Shown piece after piece: positions 42,319 to 51,127 of a stretch of 64,000 nucleotides of DNA (its first letter is position 1; every line of letters begins with the position of its first letter). The translations under genes were made by a program, and so were the position numbers. Origin of the DNA: UBA4427 sp046351135 (GTDB taxonomy: Bacteria > Myxococcota_A > UBA9160 > UBA4427); assembly GCA_046351135.1 (NCBI GenBank), contig JAXLZA010000001.1, positions 744,001 through 808,000 of the forward strand. The letters are read 5' to 3'. The notes beneath the pieces are model-generated. The model did no database searches and had not been told where the DNA came from. It was given only the letters and a program-made list of their open reading frames with translations.

Positions 42319-43497
42319 TCAGATCCGCTCGATGATGGTGCCCGTGCCGACGGCGGCGCCGCAGCACATCGTGATGAACGCCGTCCCGAGGCCGCGGCGC
42401 TCGAGCTCGTGGAGCGCCGTCACGATGAGCCGCGAGCCCGTCGCCCCGACCGGATGGCCTAGGGCGATCGCACCGCCGTTCACGTTGACCTTCGCCATGT
42501 CGATGTCGAACACGCCGGCCCAGGACAGTACGACCGAGGCGAAGGCCTCGTTGATCTCGTAGAGATCGATGTCGTTGCGGATGCTCATCCCGCTCTTCTT
42601 TTCGATCGTCTTCGTCGCGTCGATCGGGCCGTCGAGCAGGTAGTAGGGATCGGTGCCGACGAGACAATCGAAGAGGATGCGCGCGCGCGGCTTGAGACCG
42701 AGGGCCTGCGCCTTCTCCTTCGACATGTAGAGGACGGCCGCCGCGCCGTCCGAGATCTGCGACGAGTTGCCGGCGGTGTGGATGCCGCCGGGCAGGATCG
42801 GCTTCAGCTCGGCGAGGCCCTCCATCGTCGAAGGCCGCACGCCCTGGTCCGTGTCGACGACGCGGGTCGCGCCGGTCGGCTTGCCGTCGTCGCCGAGGAT
42901 CGGGACCTCGATCGGCAGGATCTCGCGCTTGAAGTGGCCCGCCGCCTGGGCCGCCGCGGCCTTCTTCTGGGACTCGAGGCCGAGGGCGTCGGCCTGCTCG
43001 CGGGTGATCTTGCGGTTCTTGGCGATGCGCTCGGCCATCGTGAACTGGTCGGGGGCAGTGTCCCAGGGCCAGTTCGGCGGGATGAAGTAGCCGGGGCCGT
43101 TGATGACGTTCGCGCCGAGGCCGACGTGGCTCATCAGCTCGAGGCCGCAGGCGATGCCGACGTCGATCGTCCCGCCCTTGACCAGCGCGTTGATCAGGCT
43201 GTTCGCCTGCTGACCGGACCCGCACTGGGTGTCGATCGTCGTGCCACCGCAGGTCCAGTCGTCGCCCTTCGAGAGCCAGGCCTGGCGCGTGATGTTGTTC
43301 GACTGCTCGCCGGCCTGCGTCACGCAGCCGCCGATCACCTGCTCGACGTCCGAGGCCTTGATCCCGGTGCGCTCGATCAACGCCGTCTGGACGCGGCGCA
43401 GCAGATGGGCCGCGTGGAGCCCCGACAGATCCCCCTTGATCATCTTGCCCCGACCGATGGGGGTCCGAATCGCGTCGACGATGACGGCTTCTCGCAT
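42319..43497 (-). CDS. Acetyl-CoA acetyltransferase / 3-ketoacyl-CoA thiolase
   Basis: 392 residues. The nucleophile C92 is in DTQCGSGQQA, 'NEAFASVVLSW' and 'GHPVGATGSR' (catalytic His) are intact, and the second active Cys is in MCCGAAVGTG. It is therefore catalytically complete, unlike the two thiolase-fold proteins at 30664-32879. It probably makes the last beta-oxidation cut. It follows tetR by 6 nt, so it shares the TetR-controlled promoter. Confidence 0.95.
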   Translation of the reverse strand: MREAVIVDAIRTPIGRGKMIKGDLSGLHAAHLLRRVQTALIERTGIKASDVEQVIGGCVTQAGEQSNNITRQAWLSKGDDWTCGGTTIDTQCGSGQQANSLINALVKGGTIDVGIACGLELMSHVGLGANVINGPGYFIPPNWPWDTAPDQFTMAERIAKNRKITREQADALGLESQKKAAAAQAAGHFKREILPIEVPILGDDGKPTGATRVVDTDQGVRPSTMEGLAELKPILPGGIHTAGNSSQISDGAAAVLYMSKEKAQALGLKPRARILFDCLVGTDPYYLLDGPIDATKTIEKKSGMSIRNDIDLYEINEAFASVVLSWAGVFDIDMAKVNVNGGAIALGHPVGATGSRLIVTALHELERRGLGTAFITMCCGAAVGTGTIIERI

Positions 43498-43503
43498 GGC
43501 TCT

Positions 43504-44163
43504 CTACCCTTTCGTTGCTTCCCTGCTGGGTTCCAGCGTCCCCGACTCGGGGATGGCGAACCGATTCTCGCGGCCGAGCACCAGCTCGACCGACGCTCTC
43601 ATCTCTTCTCCGATGGTGCCCTGGGACTGGACGCCACCGGCCCAATTCATCATCAGCGCGAACCAGACCCGATTGAGCAGCTCGCCGACGCGCTTCTCGC
43701 GCTCGCTGATCTCCGGCGCGCTCGCGTCGACCGGCTGGTCGCGCAGCGCCGAGACGATCATCCGCAGCATCAGATCGTGGAAGACTTCGACCTTCTGCGC
43801 GAGCACCGGCTCCCCGGCCGCCGTCGCCCGCAGCATCGCCCGCGACAGATTCGGCCGTCGCAACATGCCCCGGGTCGCGATCACGAAGAACCCGACGACC
43901 CGCTCGCTCGCGTCGGCGCCCTTCGGCGGCCGCTGCCGCACCCGCGCCGCGAGCGCCCGCGTCTCCTGCTCGAGCGCCGCGACGAGCAGATCCTCCTTGC
44001 TGCGGAAGCGCCGGTACAGCGTCCCGAGCGCGACCCCCGCGTGGGCCGCGACGTCGCGCAGGCGGACGGCCTCGAAGCCGCCGCCCTCGGCCAGCTCGAT
44101 GCTGGTCTCGACGATGCGCCGCGCTCGTTCTTCGAGGACCGGATCGACGGGCTCTGCGGACAT
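43504..44163 (-). CDS. TetR-family regulator (KstR-like HTH)
   Basis: 219 residues from ATG 44163. The DNA-binding domain (about 10-60) reads 'LAEGGGFEAVRLRDVAAHAGVALGTLYRRFRSKEDLLVAAL', close in pattern to KstR-type regulators of sterol genes. The C-terminal ligand domain is unremarkable. Two operator copies overlap the presumed -10/-35 region 10 to 46 nt upstream of its start, so it probably represses itself and the thiolase-SDR-MBL genes behind it. The ligand is probably an acyl-CoA or lipid (inferred). Confidence 0.9.
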   Translation of the reverse strand: MSAEPVDPVLEERARRIVETSIELAEGGGFEAVRLRDVAAHAGVALGTLYRRFRSKEDLLVAALEQETRALAARVRQRPPKGADASERVVGFFVIATRGMLRRPNLSRAMLRATAAGEPVLAQKVEVFHDLMLRMIVSALRDQPVDASAPEISEREKRVGELLNRVWFALMMNWAGGVQSQGTIGEEMRASVELVLGRENRFAIPESGTLEPSREATKG

Positions 44164-44172
44164 GGCGCCCGA

Positions 44173-44209
44173 TTGAATCACGTTCCGGCCCGGTTTGAAA
44201 CACGTTCCA
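44173..44209. promoter_or_regulatory. Tandem TetR operators (KstR-like)
   Basis: Site 1, TGAAACACGTTCCA (44196-44209), matches TnnAACnnGTTnnA at all fixed bases. Site 2, TGAATCACGTTCCG (44174-44187), matches at 6 of 8. The two are direct repeats 22 bp apart, two helical turns. On the reverse strand TTCAAT (44172-44177) can be the tetR -10, with site 1 on the -35. The same DNA lies 50-86 bp upstream of the divergent DUF455/ATP-grasp gene. Confidence 0.75.
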
Positions 44210-44258
44210 GCGCTGCCGGTCCGCGGAGCCACCCCGAGATCGTCTATCGTGCGATGCG

Positions 44259-46538
44259 ATGTCCCCCGCGTCGCCCGAGTCCAGCGACCCGTCCCAGGCC
44301 GCCCCCTCCGGCCCGACGATCCCCCGAGCCGCCGTCGCGCCGCCCGGTGATGCCGCCGCGCTCTGTCGCGCGATCCTCGAGCGGGGCGACCTCGCCACCA
44401 AGCTGACGCCGCCCCTCGACGCCGAAGGTCACCCCCTGCCCCTGGGCCCTTCGGGGCCGCCGATCCTCGTCGATCTGCCCGCCCGCGACCCCGGCCTGCG
44501 CATGCGCGGCGGTCGCGAGAAGCTCCCGCGCCCGGGCGAGCTCCGGGACGTCGCGAGCCGACGGCTCTGCCTCGCCCGCTTCGCCCATCACGAGCTGATG
44601 GCCGTCGAGTACTTCGCCTGGGCGTTCCTGCGCTGGCCCGAGCTGCCGCCGCCCCTGCGGCGAGGCTGGCTCTCCGCCCTCGCGGACGAACAGCGCCACT
44701 GCCGTCTGTATCTCGCGCGGCTCGAGGCGCTCGGCGGCCGCTTCGCCGGCGACGACCACTCGGATTATTTCTGGCGCCACGCCCCCGCCATCGCCGCCTC
44801 GCCCGCCGGCCCCGCTGCCTTCCTCGCGGCGATGGGCCTGACGCTCGAGCAGGCGAACCTCGACTTCACGCTGACCTACCGCGACGGCTTCGCCGCGGCG
44901 GGCGACGCCGAGAGCGCGGCGATCTGCCAGATCGTGCACGACGACGAGATCGTCCACGTCGCGCTGGCCGCCCGCTGGATCGGTCGCATCGCCCCGGCCG
45001 GGGCCGCGCCGGCAGCCGGCGCGACGGGCGATCTCGAGGCCTATCTCGCGAGCGTGCCCTTTCCCCTCGCCGCCTCGCGCGCCAAGGGCAAGCGCTTCGA
45101 GGCGAAGCCGCGCGTCCGCGCCGGCCTCTCGCCGGCGTTCGTCGAGCACGTCCGCAGCGCGCGCTCGGCGCAGGAGCGCGGCCGCCCCGCGACGGACCCC
45201 GCCGTCGATCCAGCGCCCACTCCGGAAGCCGCCGCGGCGATCCTCCTCCCGAATCTCGGCGCCGAGGAGGGGACGGACTGGGGTGCCTATCCTCGCCTGC
45301 CCCATGCCCGGGTCGCGGCCCGGCTCTTCGGCCTGCTGCTGCCGGTGGACACGCGCCTCGCCCATCCCGGGCCGGAGGGCGTGTGGCGCGAGGAGCGCGT
45401 GGCCGAGAGCTGGCCCACCGACCTCGGTCCGCCCGCGCGCGCCGCCGTCGAGCCCTGGCTCGACCCGCGCCCCGACGGCCTCGCCTGGCTCAACACGCCC
45501 ACCCTCGTCGACGCGCTCCGCAGGGGCGGACCCGGCGGACGGCACCTCACGCTCGCGGGTCCGGCCCCGGAGACGCTGCGCCTGCTCCTGGACAAGCGCT
45601 TTCCGTTCGAGGTCGCCCGGGCCCTGGGCCTCGATCCGCCGGAGCTCGACGACCTGATCCTGCCCCTCGACCCCGCCGACCTCGCAGACGCCGATGCGCT
45701 CGTCGCGCGCCTCGAGGCCGCCCTCGCGGCCTGGCCCGCCTGGACGGGCCGCCGATTCACGCTGAAGCCGCGCTTCGGCACCAGCGGCCGCGGACGCGTC
45801 GGCGGCGTCGGGCGCGTCGACTCGCCGGGCCTGCGCGGCGCGCTGCCGCGCCTGGCCCGCCAGGGCGGAGCGCTCTTCGAGCCCTGGCTCGCGCGCACCC
45901 TCGATCTCTCCGTCGTGGCGCGGATCCCGCCCGACGGGGCCGAGCCCGAGATCCTCGCGTCCTTCGAGATGATCACGACCCCGAGCGGCGTCTACCGCGG
46001 CCACGCCGGCCGCGTCGACGCCGACGGCCGCATCGCCTCCGGCGATCCCGACGACGTCCGCGTGCGCGCGTGCGCCCGGGCGGTGATCGAGCGCGCCCGC
46101 GACGCCGGGCTCACGGGGCCCTGTGGCGTCGATTCGTTCCGCTATCGCGCGGACGGGGGCCGCGAGGGCGGTGCGGAGAACGGATGCGCGGACGGCGACC
46201 CGGTCGACGCGGGTCGAGGCGAGGCCTATCGCGGCGCGGTCGAGCTCAACGCCCGACCGACGATGGGGCTCGTGGCGTGGGGGCTGATCCGGCGCCTGCT
46301 CGCGGCCCGCGCGCCCGACCACGCGCTGCGCTCGGATCGGTCTCGCGCCTTCCTGTTCACCCAGCTCGACCGCGACGACGAAGCACGGCGCCGAGCGATC
46401 CTCGACCGCGCCGGCCCCGGTGCCGAGGCGATCGAGCTGCTCGCCCGACGCGCCGCGGGCGAGCCGCGTCCCCTGCTCTTCCTCGGCCCGGATCGTCTCG
46501 CCCTGCGCGAGGCCCACCGGGCCGTCTGCGGGTGCTAG
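44259..46538 (+). CDS. DUF455 ferritin-like domain fused to ATP-grasp enzyme
   Basis: 759 residues. After a Pro-rich N-terminus, a DUF455/COG2833 four-helix domain (about 95-245) shows the diiron set: E112 (HHELM), E144/H147 (DEQRHC), E197 (LEQANL) and E230/H233 (DDEIVH). A linker of about 250 residues, partly Pro/Ala-rich, leads to an ATP-grasp domain (about 490-690). There K503 is in TLKPRFGTSGRGR, E541 in FEPWL is at the hinge, and the metal-site motif is ELNARPTMG (E662, N664). It would couple an oxidation/hydroxylation centre with an ATP-driven ligation. No Shine-Dalgarno is present; TATCGT ends 8 nt before the ATG. A HAD gene follows after 23 nt. Confidence 0.8.
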   Translation: MSPASPESSDPSQAAPSGPTIPRAAVAPPGDAAALCRAILERGDLATKLTPPLDAEGHPLPLGPSGPPILVDLPARDPGLRMRGGREKLPRPGELRDVASRRLCLARFAHHELMAVEYFAWAFLRWPELPPPLRRGWLSALADEQRHCRLYLARLEALGGRFAGDDHSDYFWRHAPAIAASPAGPAAFLAAMGLTLEQANLDFTLTYRDGFAAAGDAESAAICQIVHDDEIVHVALAARWIGRIAPAGAAPAAGATGDLEAYLASVPFPLAASRAKGKRFEAKPRVRAGLSPAFVEHVRSARSAQERGRPATDPAVDPAPTPEAAAAILLPNLGAEEGTDWGAYPRLPHARVAARLFGLLLPVDTRLAHPGPEGVWREERVAESWPTDLGPPARAAVEPWLDPRPDGLAWLNTPTLVDALRRGGPGGRHLTLAGPAPETLRLLLDKRFPFEVARALGLDPPELDDLILPLDPADLADADALVARLEAALAAWPAWTGRRFTLKPRFGTSGRGRVGGVGRVDSPGLRGALPRLARQGGALFEPWLARTLDLSVVARIPPDGAEPEILASFEMITTPSGVYRGHAGRVDADGRIASGDPDDVRVRACARAVIERARDAGLTGPCGVDSFRYRADGGREGGAENGCADGDPVDAGRGEAYRGAVELNARPTMGLVAWGLIRRLLAARAPDHALRSDRSRAFLFTQLDRDDEARRRAILDRAGPGAEAIELLARRAAGEPRPLLFLGPDRLALREAHRAVCGC

Positions 46539-46561
46539 GCTCGGCGCGGGAGACGGAGTCG

Positions 46562-47197
46562 ATGACGCGGACGGCGGTGTTATTCGATCTGGGCGGCGTC
46601 GTGCTCGGCTCGCCGCTGCAGGCGATCCGGGACTACGGCCGCGCGCTCGGCTACGCCCCCGACGCGATCCACCACGTCGTCGCGCGCACCGCGCCCCACG
46701 GTGCCTGGTCGCGCCTCGAGCGCGGCGAGCTGCCCCTCGACCCTTTCTACGGCGCCTTCGAGGCCGATTGCCGCGAGGCGGGCCTCGAGATCGACGCCCG
46801 CGCGATGATGGCGGCGATGGCGGGGGCGAGCGCGCCGCGGCCCGCCATGCTCGGGGCGATCGCGCGCCTGCGCGGGGCGGGCTTCCGGGTCGGTGCCCTC
46901 ACCAACAACTGGGCCCAGGCGGACGACGGGGAATCGACGGACGGGACGCGAGCCCTGCGCGGCCACTTCGACGTTTTCATCGAGTCCTGCGTCGAGGGTC
47001 TGCGCAAGCCGGATCCGGCCATCTACCGACTCGCCTGCGAACGGCTCGGCGTGACGCCGGAGCGGGTCGTCTTCCTGGACGACATCGGCGGCAACCTGAA
47101 GCCGGCGCGCGCCCTCGGCATGGCGACGATCAAGGTCGACGAGCCCGGCGCGGCCCTGGCCGCGCTCTCCGCGCTCGTGGGGATCGAGCTGGCCTGA
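46562..47197 (+). CDS. HAD-IA hydrolase (EPHX2/ACAD10-like, DLGGV motif)
   Basis: 211 residues. Motif I is LFDLGGVVL: Asp nucleophile present, second Asp replaced by Gly. Motif II is 'GALTNNW', the motif III Lys is in GLRKPDPAIY and motif IV is FLDDIGGNLKPAR. The pattern is that of the EPHX2 N-terminal/ACAD10-like subgroup. It lies 23 nt after the DUF455/ATP-grasp gene, probably co-transcribed, so it may act on the product or by-product of that enzyme. Confidence 0.85.
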   Translation: MTRTAVLFDLGGVVLGSPLQAIRDYGRALGYAPDAIHHVVARTAPHGAWSRLERGELPLDPFYGAFEADCREAGLEIDARAMMAAMAGASAPRPAMLGAIARLRGAGFRVGALTNNWAQADDGESTDGTRALRGHFDVFIESCVEGLRKPDPAIYRLACERLGVTPERVVFLDDIGGNLKPARALGMATIKVDEPGAALAALSALVGIELA

Positions 47198-47311
47198 CGG
47201 GGGCCGAGCGGCGGCGACCGCGCTCGACGCCTCCCGCGTCCGCCTCGGCGTTGCGCGCGCGACTCAAGTCCGTGCGGGCGGGACCCGACCCGACGATCGA
47301 TCGGAGTCGTC

Positions 47312-48868
47312 ATGCCGCCCTCGGCTCGTCCCACGTCCGGAATCCGCGCTTCTCACGTCCTCCGGCTCCTGATGGCCGCGACGATCCTCGTTCCCGCCCC
47401 CGCGTGGTCCGAGGAGTGGTCCTTCGTCGGGGCGCGCTACCAGGGCATGGGCGGCGCCGGGGTCGCGGTGGTCGACGACGAGCACGCCGCCTACTGGAAT
47501 CCCGGTGCGCTCGCGTTCACCGAGTCCTATGGCGTGGCCCTGCCGGTCGGGTCCTACGCCGGGGCCGAGGGAGGAACCCTCGCGGACGTCGACCGCGTCG
47601 CCGACTACCTCGACGATCTCGGCGGCGGTGCTCTCGACCAGCTGCTCTCGGACGTCGCCGCCGGCAACGCCCTCTCGAGCGACCAGCTCGGCGCGGCCCT
47701 GAGGCTCGGGGCCCAGGAGCTGCCCGGGCTCGACGAACAGGGCGAAGGCGTCGCGGCGGGGATCGATGCGTCGCTCCTGCTCCGTTACAAGCACTTCGCC
47801 GTGAGCGGCATCGGCCAGAGCCACTTCGCGGCGGATCCGGTCTTCGACGGCGACAACCTCTCGCTCTCGGCGGAGACCGGTGCGAACGCAGTCGACGGCC
47901 TCGTCGATCCGCTCACCGCGACCGATCGCTATGCCCCCGGCAGCGAGCCCGCCGTCGTCGCCGACCTCGAGGCGCTCTTCGTCGATGCGGGCTCGGCGGC
48001 CCCGAATCTGCAGGCCGAGGAGCTCGTCTACCAGGCCGAGCAGGCCGGCGTCGACGTGCGCAACGCCGGCGTGGCGCAGAACCTGGTCGAGATCGCGAAC
48101 CAGACCATCACGACCGACGCCGCGACCTTCGCCGACAACCGCTCGGGGACCTTCGTCCGCGGCCTCGCCGTCGAGCAGGTCGGATTCGGCTACGGCCAGC
48201 CCCTGCTGCGCAAGCGCCTCGGGATCGGCGGCAACCTCAAGTACATGATGGGGACGACCTTCAACCGGTTCCTGCGCTACGACGACGTCAGCAGCATCGG
48301 CGACTTCACGAACGCCCTGACCAACGGCGACCACCGCAAGGTCACGCACACCGCGTCGCTCGATCTCGGCGCGATGTTCAAGCCCTGGGACTGGCTCCGC
48401 TTCGGCATCACCGCCCGCGACGTCACGAAGCCGAAATTCGACCTCGCCCGCGACGCCGCGAATCCCGGCGGCAAGCAGAGCCTGAGCCTCGGGCCCCAGG
48501 TCCGCGCCGGCGTCGCGCTCTGGATCCTGCCGAACTGGGTCGTCGCCTTCGACGCGGACGTCACGAAGAACGACTCCCAGCTGATCTCCGGCTTCCGCTC
48601 GCAGATCCTCTCGCTGGGCACCGAGTGGAAGCTCCCGCTCGGCAAGGTCGGTCTCGCCTTTCGCGGCGGCGCCTATCTGAACACGGCGAGCCAGGATCTC
48701 GCCGACGTGACCCTGACCGCGGGCCTCGGGCTCCGCATCGCCGACTTCAACCTCGACCTCGCGCTCGGCGCGTCGCCGAACACGGAGCGGGTCTCGGCCA
48801 GCGACCACCAGCGGATCCCGGCGCGCGCGAACGGCTCGCTCAGCCTCGCCTTCCGACGCAGCTTCTGA
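47312..48868 (+). CDS. TraF_2/FadL-like outer-membrane beta-barrel protein
   Basis: 518 residues with a signal peptide (hydrophobic core about 18-30, cleavage near 33). 'YQGMGGAGVAVVDDEHAAYWNPGAL' is the hallmark of the TraF_2/OMPP1-FadL-TodX type barrels, and amphipathic strands fill the C-terminus up to a terminal Phe (SLAFRRSF). It could import hydrophobic substrates, fitting the lipid genes, but a plain 'conjugal transfer TraF-like' label is also used for this family. No other conjugation genes occur. Confidence 0.8.
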   Translation: MPPSARPTSGIRASHVLRLLMAATILVPAPAWSEEWSFVGARYQGMGGAGVAVVDDEHAAYWNPGALAFTESYGVALPVGSYAGAEGGTLADVDRVADYLDDLGGGALDQLLSDVAAGNALSSDQLGAALRLGAQELPGLDEQGEGVAAGIDASLLLRYKHFAVSGIGQSHFAADPVFDGDNLSLSAETGANAVDGLVDPLTATDRYAPGSEPAVVADLEALFVDAGSAAPNLQAEELVYQAEQAGVDVRNAGVAQNLVEIANQTITTDAATFADNRSGTFVRGLAVEQVGFGYGQPLLRKRLGIGGNLKYMMGTTFNRFLRYDDVSSIGDFTNALTNGDHRKVTHTASLDLGAMFKPWDWLRFGITARDVTKPKFDLARDAANPGGKQSLSLGPQVRAGVALWILPNWVVAFDADVTKNDSQLISGFRSQILSLGTEWKLPLGKVGLAFRGGAYLNTASQDLADVTLTAGLGLRIADFNLDLALGASPNTERVSASDHQRIPARANGSLSLAFRRSF

Positions 48869-48883
48869 GGTCCGCGGCCGGCG

Positions 48884-49939
48884 CTAGTCCGGCCACTCGA
48901 TGCGCGCGTCGCCCTTCGGGATGCCCTGACAGGTCAGGACGTAGCCCTCGTCGATCTGGCGCTGGTCGATGCCGCCGTCGTTCATGCGCATCTCGACCCG
49001 ACCCGCGACGACCTTCGCCATGCAGCAGCCGCAGTAGGCCTCCTCGCACGCGAAGGGCGGCTCGAGCCCGACGCGTCGGGCGGCGGCGAGGATCGTCTCG
49101 CCCTCGCCCATCGCGATGACCGTCTCCTTGCCGTCGAGCTTGACGGTCACCTTCGTCCCTCCGGTCGTGTCGACCGCGGCGGCCGGGGCCGGCGCGTCGG
49201 AGGGCGAGGTGAAGCGCTCGATGAAGATCTGGTCGCGAGCGACGCCGAGGCTCTGGAGCCCCTTCTCGACGACGTCCATGAACGGGCCGGGGCCACAGAT
49301 GTAGAAATCGGCGTCCTTGCGATCCCCGACCTCGGCGACGACGCGCGCGACGTCGACGAAGCCGTGGACCACGTCGAGGCGGTGGACGATCTCGAGGCGA
49401 TCGGGATGGCTCGCGCGGAGGGCCTCGAGCTCCTTCGCGAAGATGATCGAGGCCTCGTCCCGGTTGGCGTAGACCAGCTTGACCGGCCGCTTGCCCGTCG
49501 CGAGGGCGGTCTTCAGGATCGAGATGACGGGCGTGATCCCCGAGCCCCCGCCGAAGAGAACGATCGGCGTCACGCGATCGCGCAGGCAGAAGACGCCGGC
49601 CGGCTGCATGACCTCGAGCGTGTCGCCGGCCTTCACGTGGTCGTTCATCCAGTTCGACACCCGGCCGTCGACGACGCGCTTGACCGTCACCTTGGGCTGC
49701 GCCTCGAGCCCCGGCGCGCTCGCGAGCGAATAGCATCGGACGAGTCGATGGCCGCCGACCTCGACCCGGAAGGTCAGGAACTGCCCCGCGCGGTAGGCGA
49801 AGCGCTCCCGCAGCGCGTCCGGGATCTCGAGCACGATCGAACGGGCGTCGGCCGTCTCCTCGATGACGCGGGCCACGCGAAGGTGGTGATACGGTCCGGT
49901 CGCGCCCGTGCCGGGCGCCGCCGGGTCGATGGCAGTCAT
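48884..49939 (-). CDS. KshB/PaaE-like flavodoxin-type ferredoxin reductase
   Basis: 351 residues from ATG 49939. The FAD domain has 'RCYSLASAP' and 'VTVKRVVDGRVSNWMNDHVKAGD', the NAD domain 'LFGGGSGITPVISILKTAL' and 'DFYICGPGPFMDVV', and a C-terminal plant-type [2Fe-2S] domain has CEEAYCGCC and LTCQG. The order FAD-NAD-2Fe2S and the 'SNWMNDH' wording are closest to KshB, the reductase of 3-ketosteroid 9-alpha-hydroxylase. No matching oxygenase is adjacent. It is transcribed behind hemF. Confidence 0.9.
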   Translation of the reverse strand: MTAIDPAAPGTGATGPYHHLRVARVIEETADARSIVLEIPDALRERFAYRAGQFLTFRVEVGGHRLVRCYSLASAPGLEAQPKVTVKRVVDGRVSNWMNDHVKAGDTLEVMQPAGVFCLRDRVTPIVLFGGGSGITPVISILKTALATGKRPVKLVYANRDEASIIFAKELEALRASHPDRLEIVHRLDVVHGFVDVARVVAEVGDRKDADFYICGPGPFMDVVEKGLQSLGVARDQIFIERFTSPSDAPAPAAAVDTTGGTKVTVKLDGKETVIAMGEGETILAAARRVGLEPPFACEEAYCGCCMAKVVAGRVEMRMNDGGIDQRQIDEGYVLTCQGIPKGDARIEWPD

Positions 49940-50064
49940 GCTTTCGTCCTCATTCGATGGGGCCCCGCACACCTCGGCGGGCGCGAAGCGGGGCGGAATC
50001 TAACAGATCCCCGACCACGAGCCGAAGCGGGCGCACCGGGCCCGATGCCCCGGCGGCCGCGGCC

Positions 50065-50997
50065 TCAATCGAAGCCGGCCCAGTCGCGGGGCCGCAGGAA
50101 ATCCCGGTACAGAGCGGCCTCCGGCGATCCGGGCTCGGGCTGCCAGTCGTACTTCCAGGCGACCAGCGGCGGCAGCGAGGCGAGCACCGACTCGGTCCGC
50201 GCCCCCGACTCGAGCCCGAAGCGTGTGCCCCGGTCCTGGAGCAGGTTGAACTCGACGTAGCGACCCCGGCGGTAGAGCTGGAAGGCGCGCTCGCGCTCGC
50301 CCCAGGTCGTCCCGCGGCGCCGCTCGACGATCGGGACGTAGGCGGCGAGGAAGGCGTCGGCGGTGCTGCACCAGAGCGCGAAGGCCGCCTCGAAGCCGCC
50401 CTCGTCGAAGTCGTCGAAGAAGAGCCCCCCGATTCCCCGCGGCTCGCCGCGATGGGGCAGGAAGAAGTAGGCGTCGCACTGCGCCTTGAAGCGCGCATAG
50501 GGCCTCGCCGGGTGGACGTCGCAGGCGGCGCGCGCGGTGCGGTGCCATTCCCGGGCGTCCTCCTCGAAGCCGTAGTAGGGCGTGCAGTCGAAGCCGCCCC
50601 CGAACCACCAGGCCACCTCCCCCGTCCGCTCGTCCTCCGCCTCGAAGAAGCGGTAGTTCGCGTGGCAGGTCGGGACGTAGGGATTGCGGGGATGCACGAT
50701 CAGCGAGACCGAGATCGCCGCATAACGCCGACCGGCGAGCTCGGGGCGGCGCTCGGTCGCGGCGGCGGGGAGCGCGCGGCCCTCGGTGTGGGTGAAGTTC
50801 ACGGCGGCCTTCTCGAAGAGCGGACCGTCCTCGAGCACCCGCGGCCGCGAGAGCCCGCCCCCCGGCCGCGGCAGGTCCTCGCCGCGGAAGCCCGGACCGC
50901 CGTCGAGGCGCGCGAGGGTCCCGCAGATGCGTTCCTGGAGGCCGTCGAGGAAGGCGCGCACGCGTGCGGCGTCCGGTCGTTCCTGCGCGTTTCCCAT
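50065..50997 (-). CDS. hemF: Aerobic coproporphyrinogen III oxidase
   Basis: 310 residues. 'SVSLIVHPRNPYVPTCHANYRFFE', 'WWFGGGFDCTPYYGFEEDAREWH', 'KAQCDAYFFLPHRGEPRGIGGLFFDDF' and 'RRGRYVEFNLLQDRGTRFGL' are canonical. It converts coproporphyrinogen III to protoporphyrinogen IX using O2, so the organism makes heme aerobically. FGGGFDCTPYY has Cys where Leu is usual. Confidence 0.95.
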   Translation of the reverse strand: MGNAQERPDAARVRAFLDGLQERICGTLARLDGGPGFRGEDLPRPGGGLSRPRVLEDGPLFEKAAVNFTHTEGRALPAAATERRPELAGRRYAAISVSLIVHPRNPYVPTCHANYRFFEAEDERTGEVAWWFGGGFDCTPYYGFEEDAREWHRTARAACDVHPARPYARFKAQCDAYFFLPHRGEPRGIGGLFFDDFDEGGFEAAFALWCSTADAFLAAYVPIVERRRGTTWGERERAFQLYRRGRYVEFNLLQDRGTRFGLESGARTESVLASLPPLVAWKYDWQPEPGSPEAALYRDFLRPRDWAGFD

Positions 50998-51096
50998 CGC
51001 CCGAGCCCCTCCCTGCGTCGCCCCGAAACGGGCGGCGTGCAGGCTAGCCCGTCGCGGCGGGGGTCGAGAGGCATGGCTCGCCCCGGCCCCCCCGGA

Positions 51097-51102
51097 TAGA
51101 AT
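51097..51102 (+). promoter_or_regulatory. -10 element for serC
   Basis: TAGAAT, about 31 nt before the serC GTG; the predicted start leaves room for the GAGGAA ribosome site at 51116-51121. The -35 is weak. Confidence 0.4.
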
Positions 51103-51127
51103 GCGCCGCCTCATTCGAGGAACCCCC

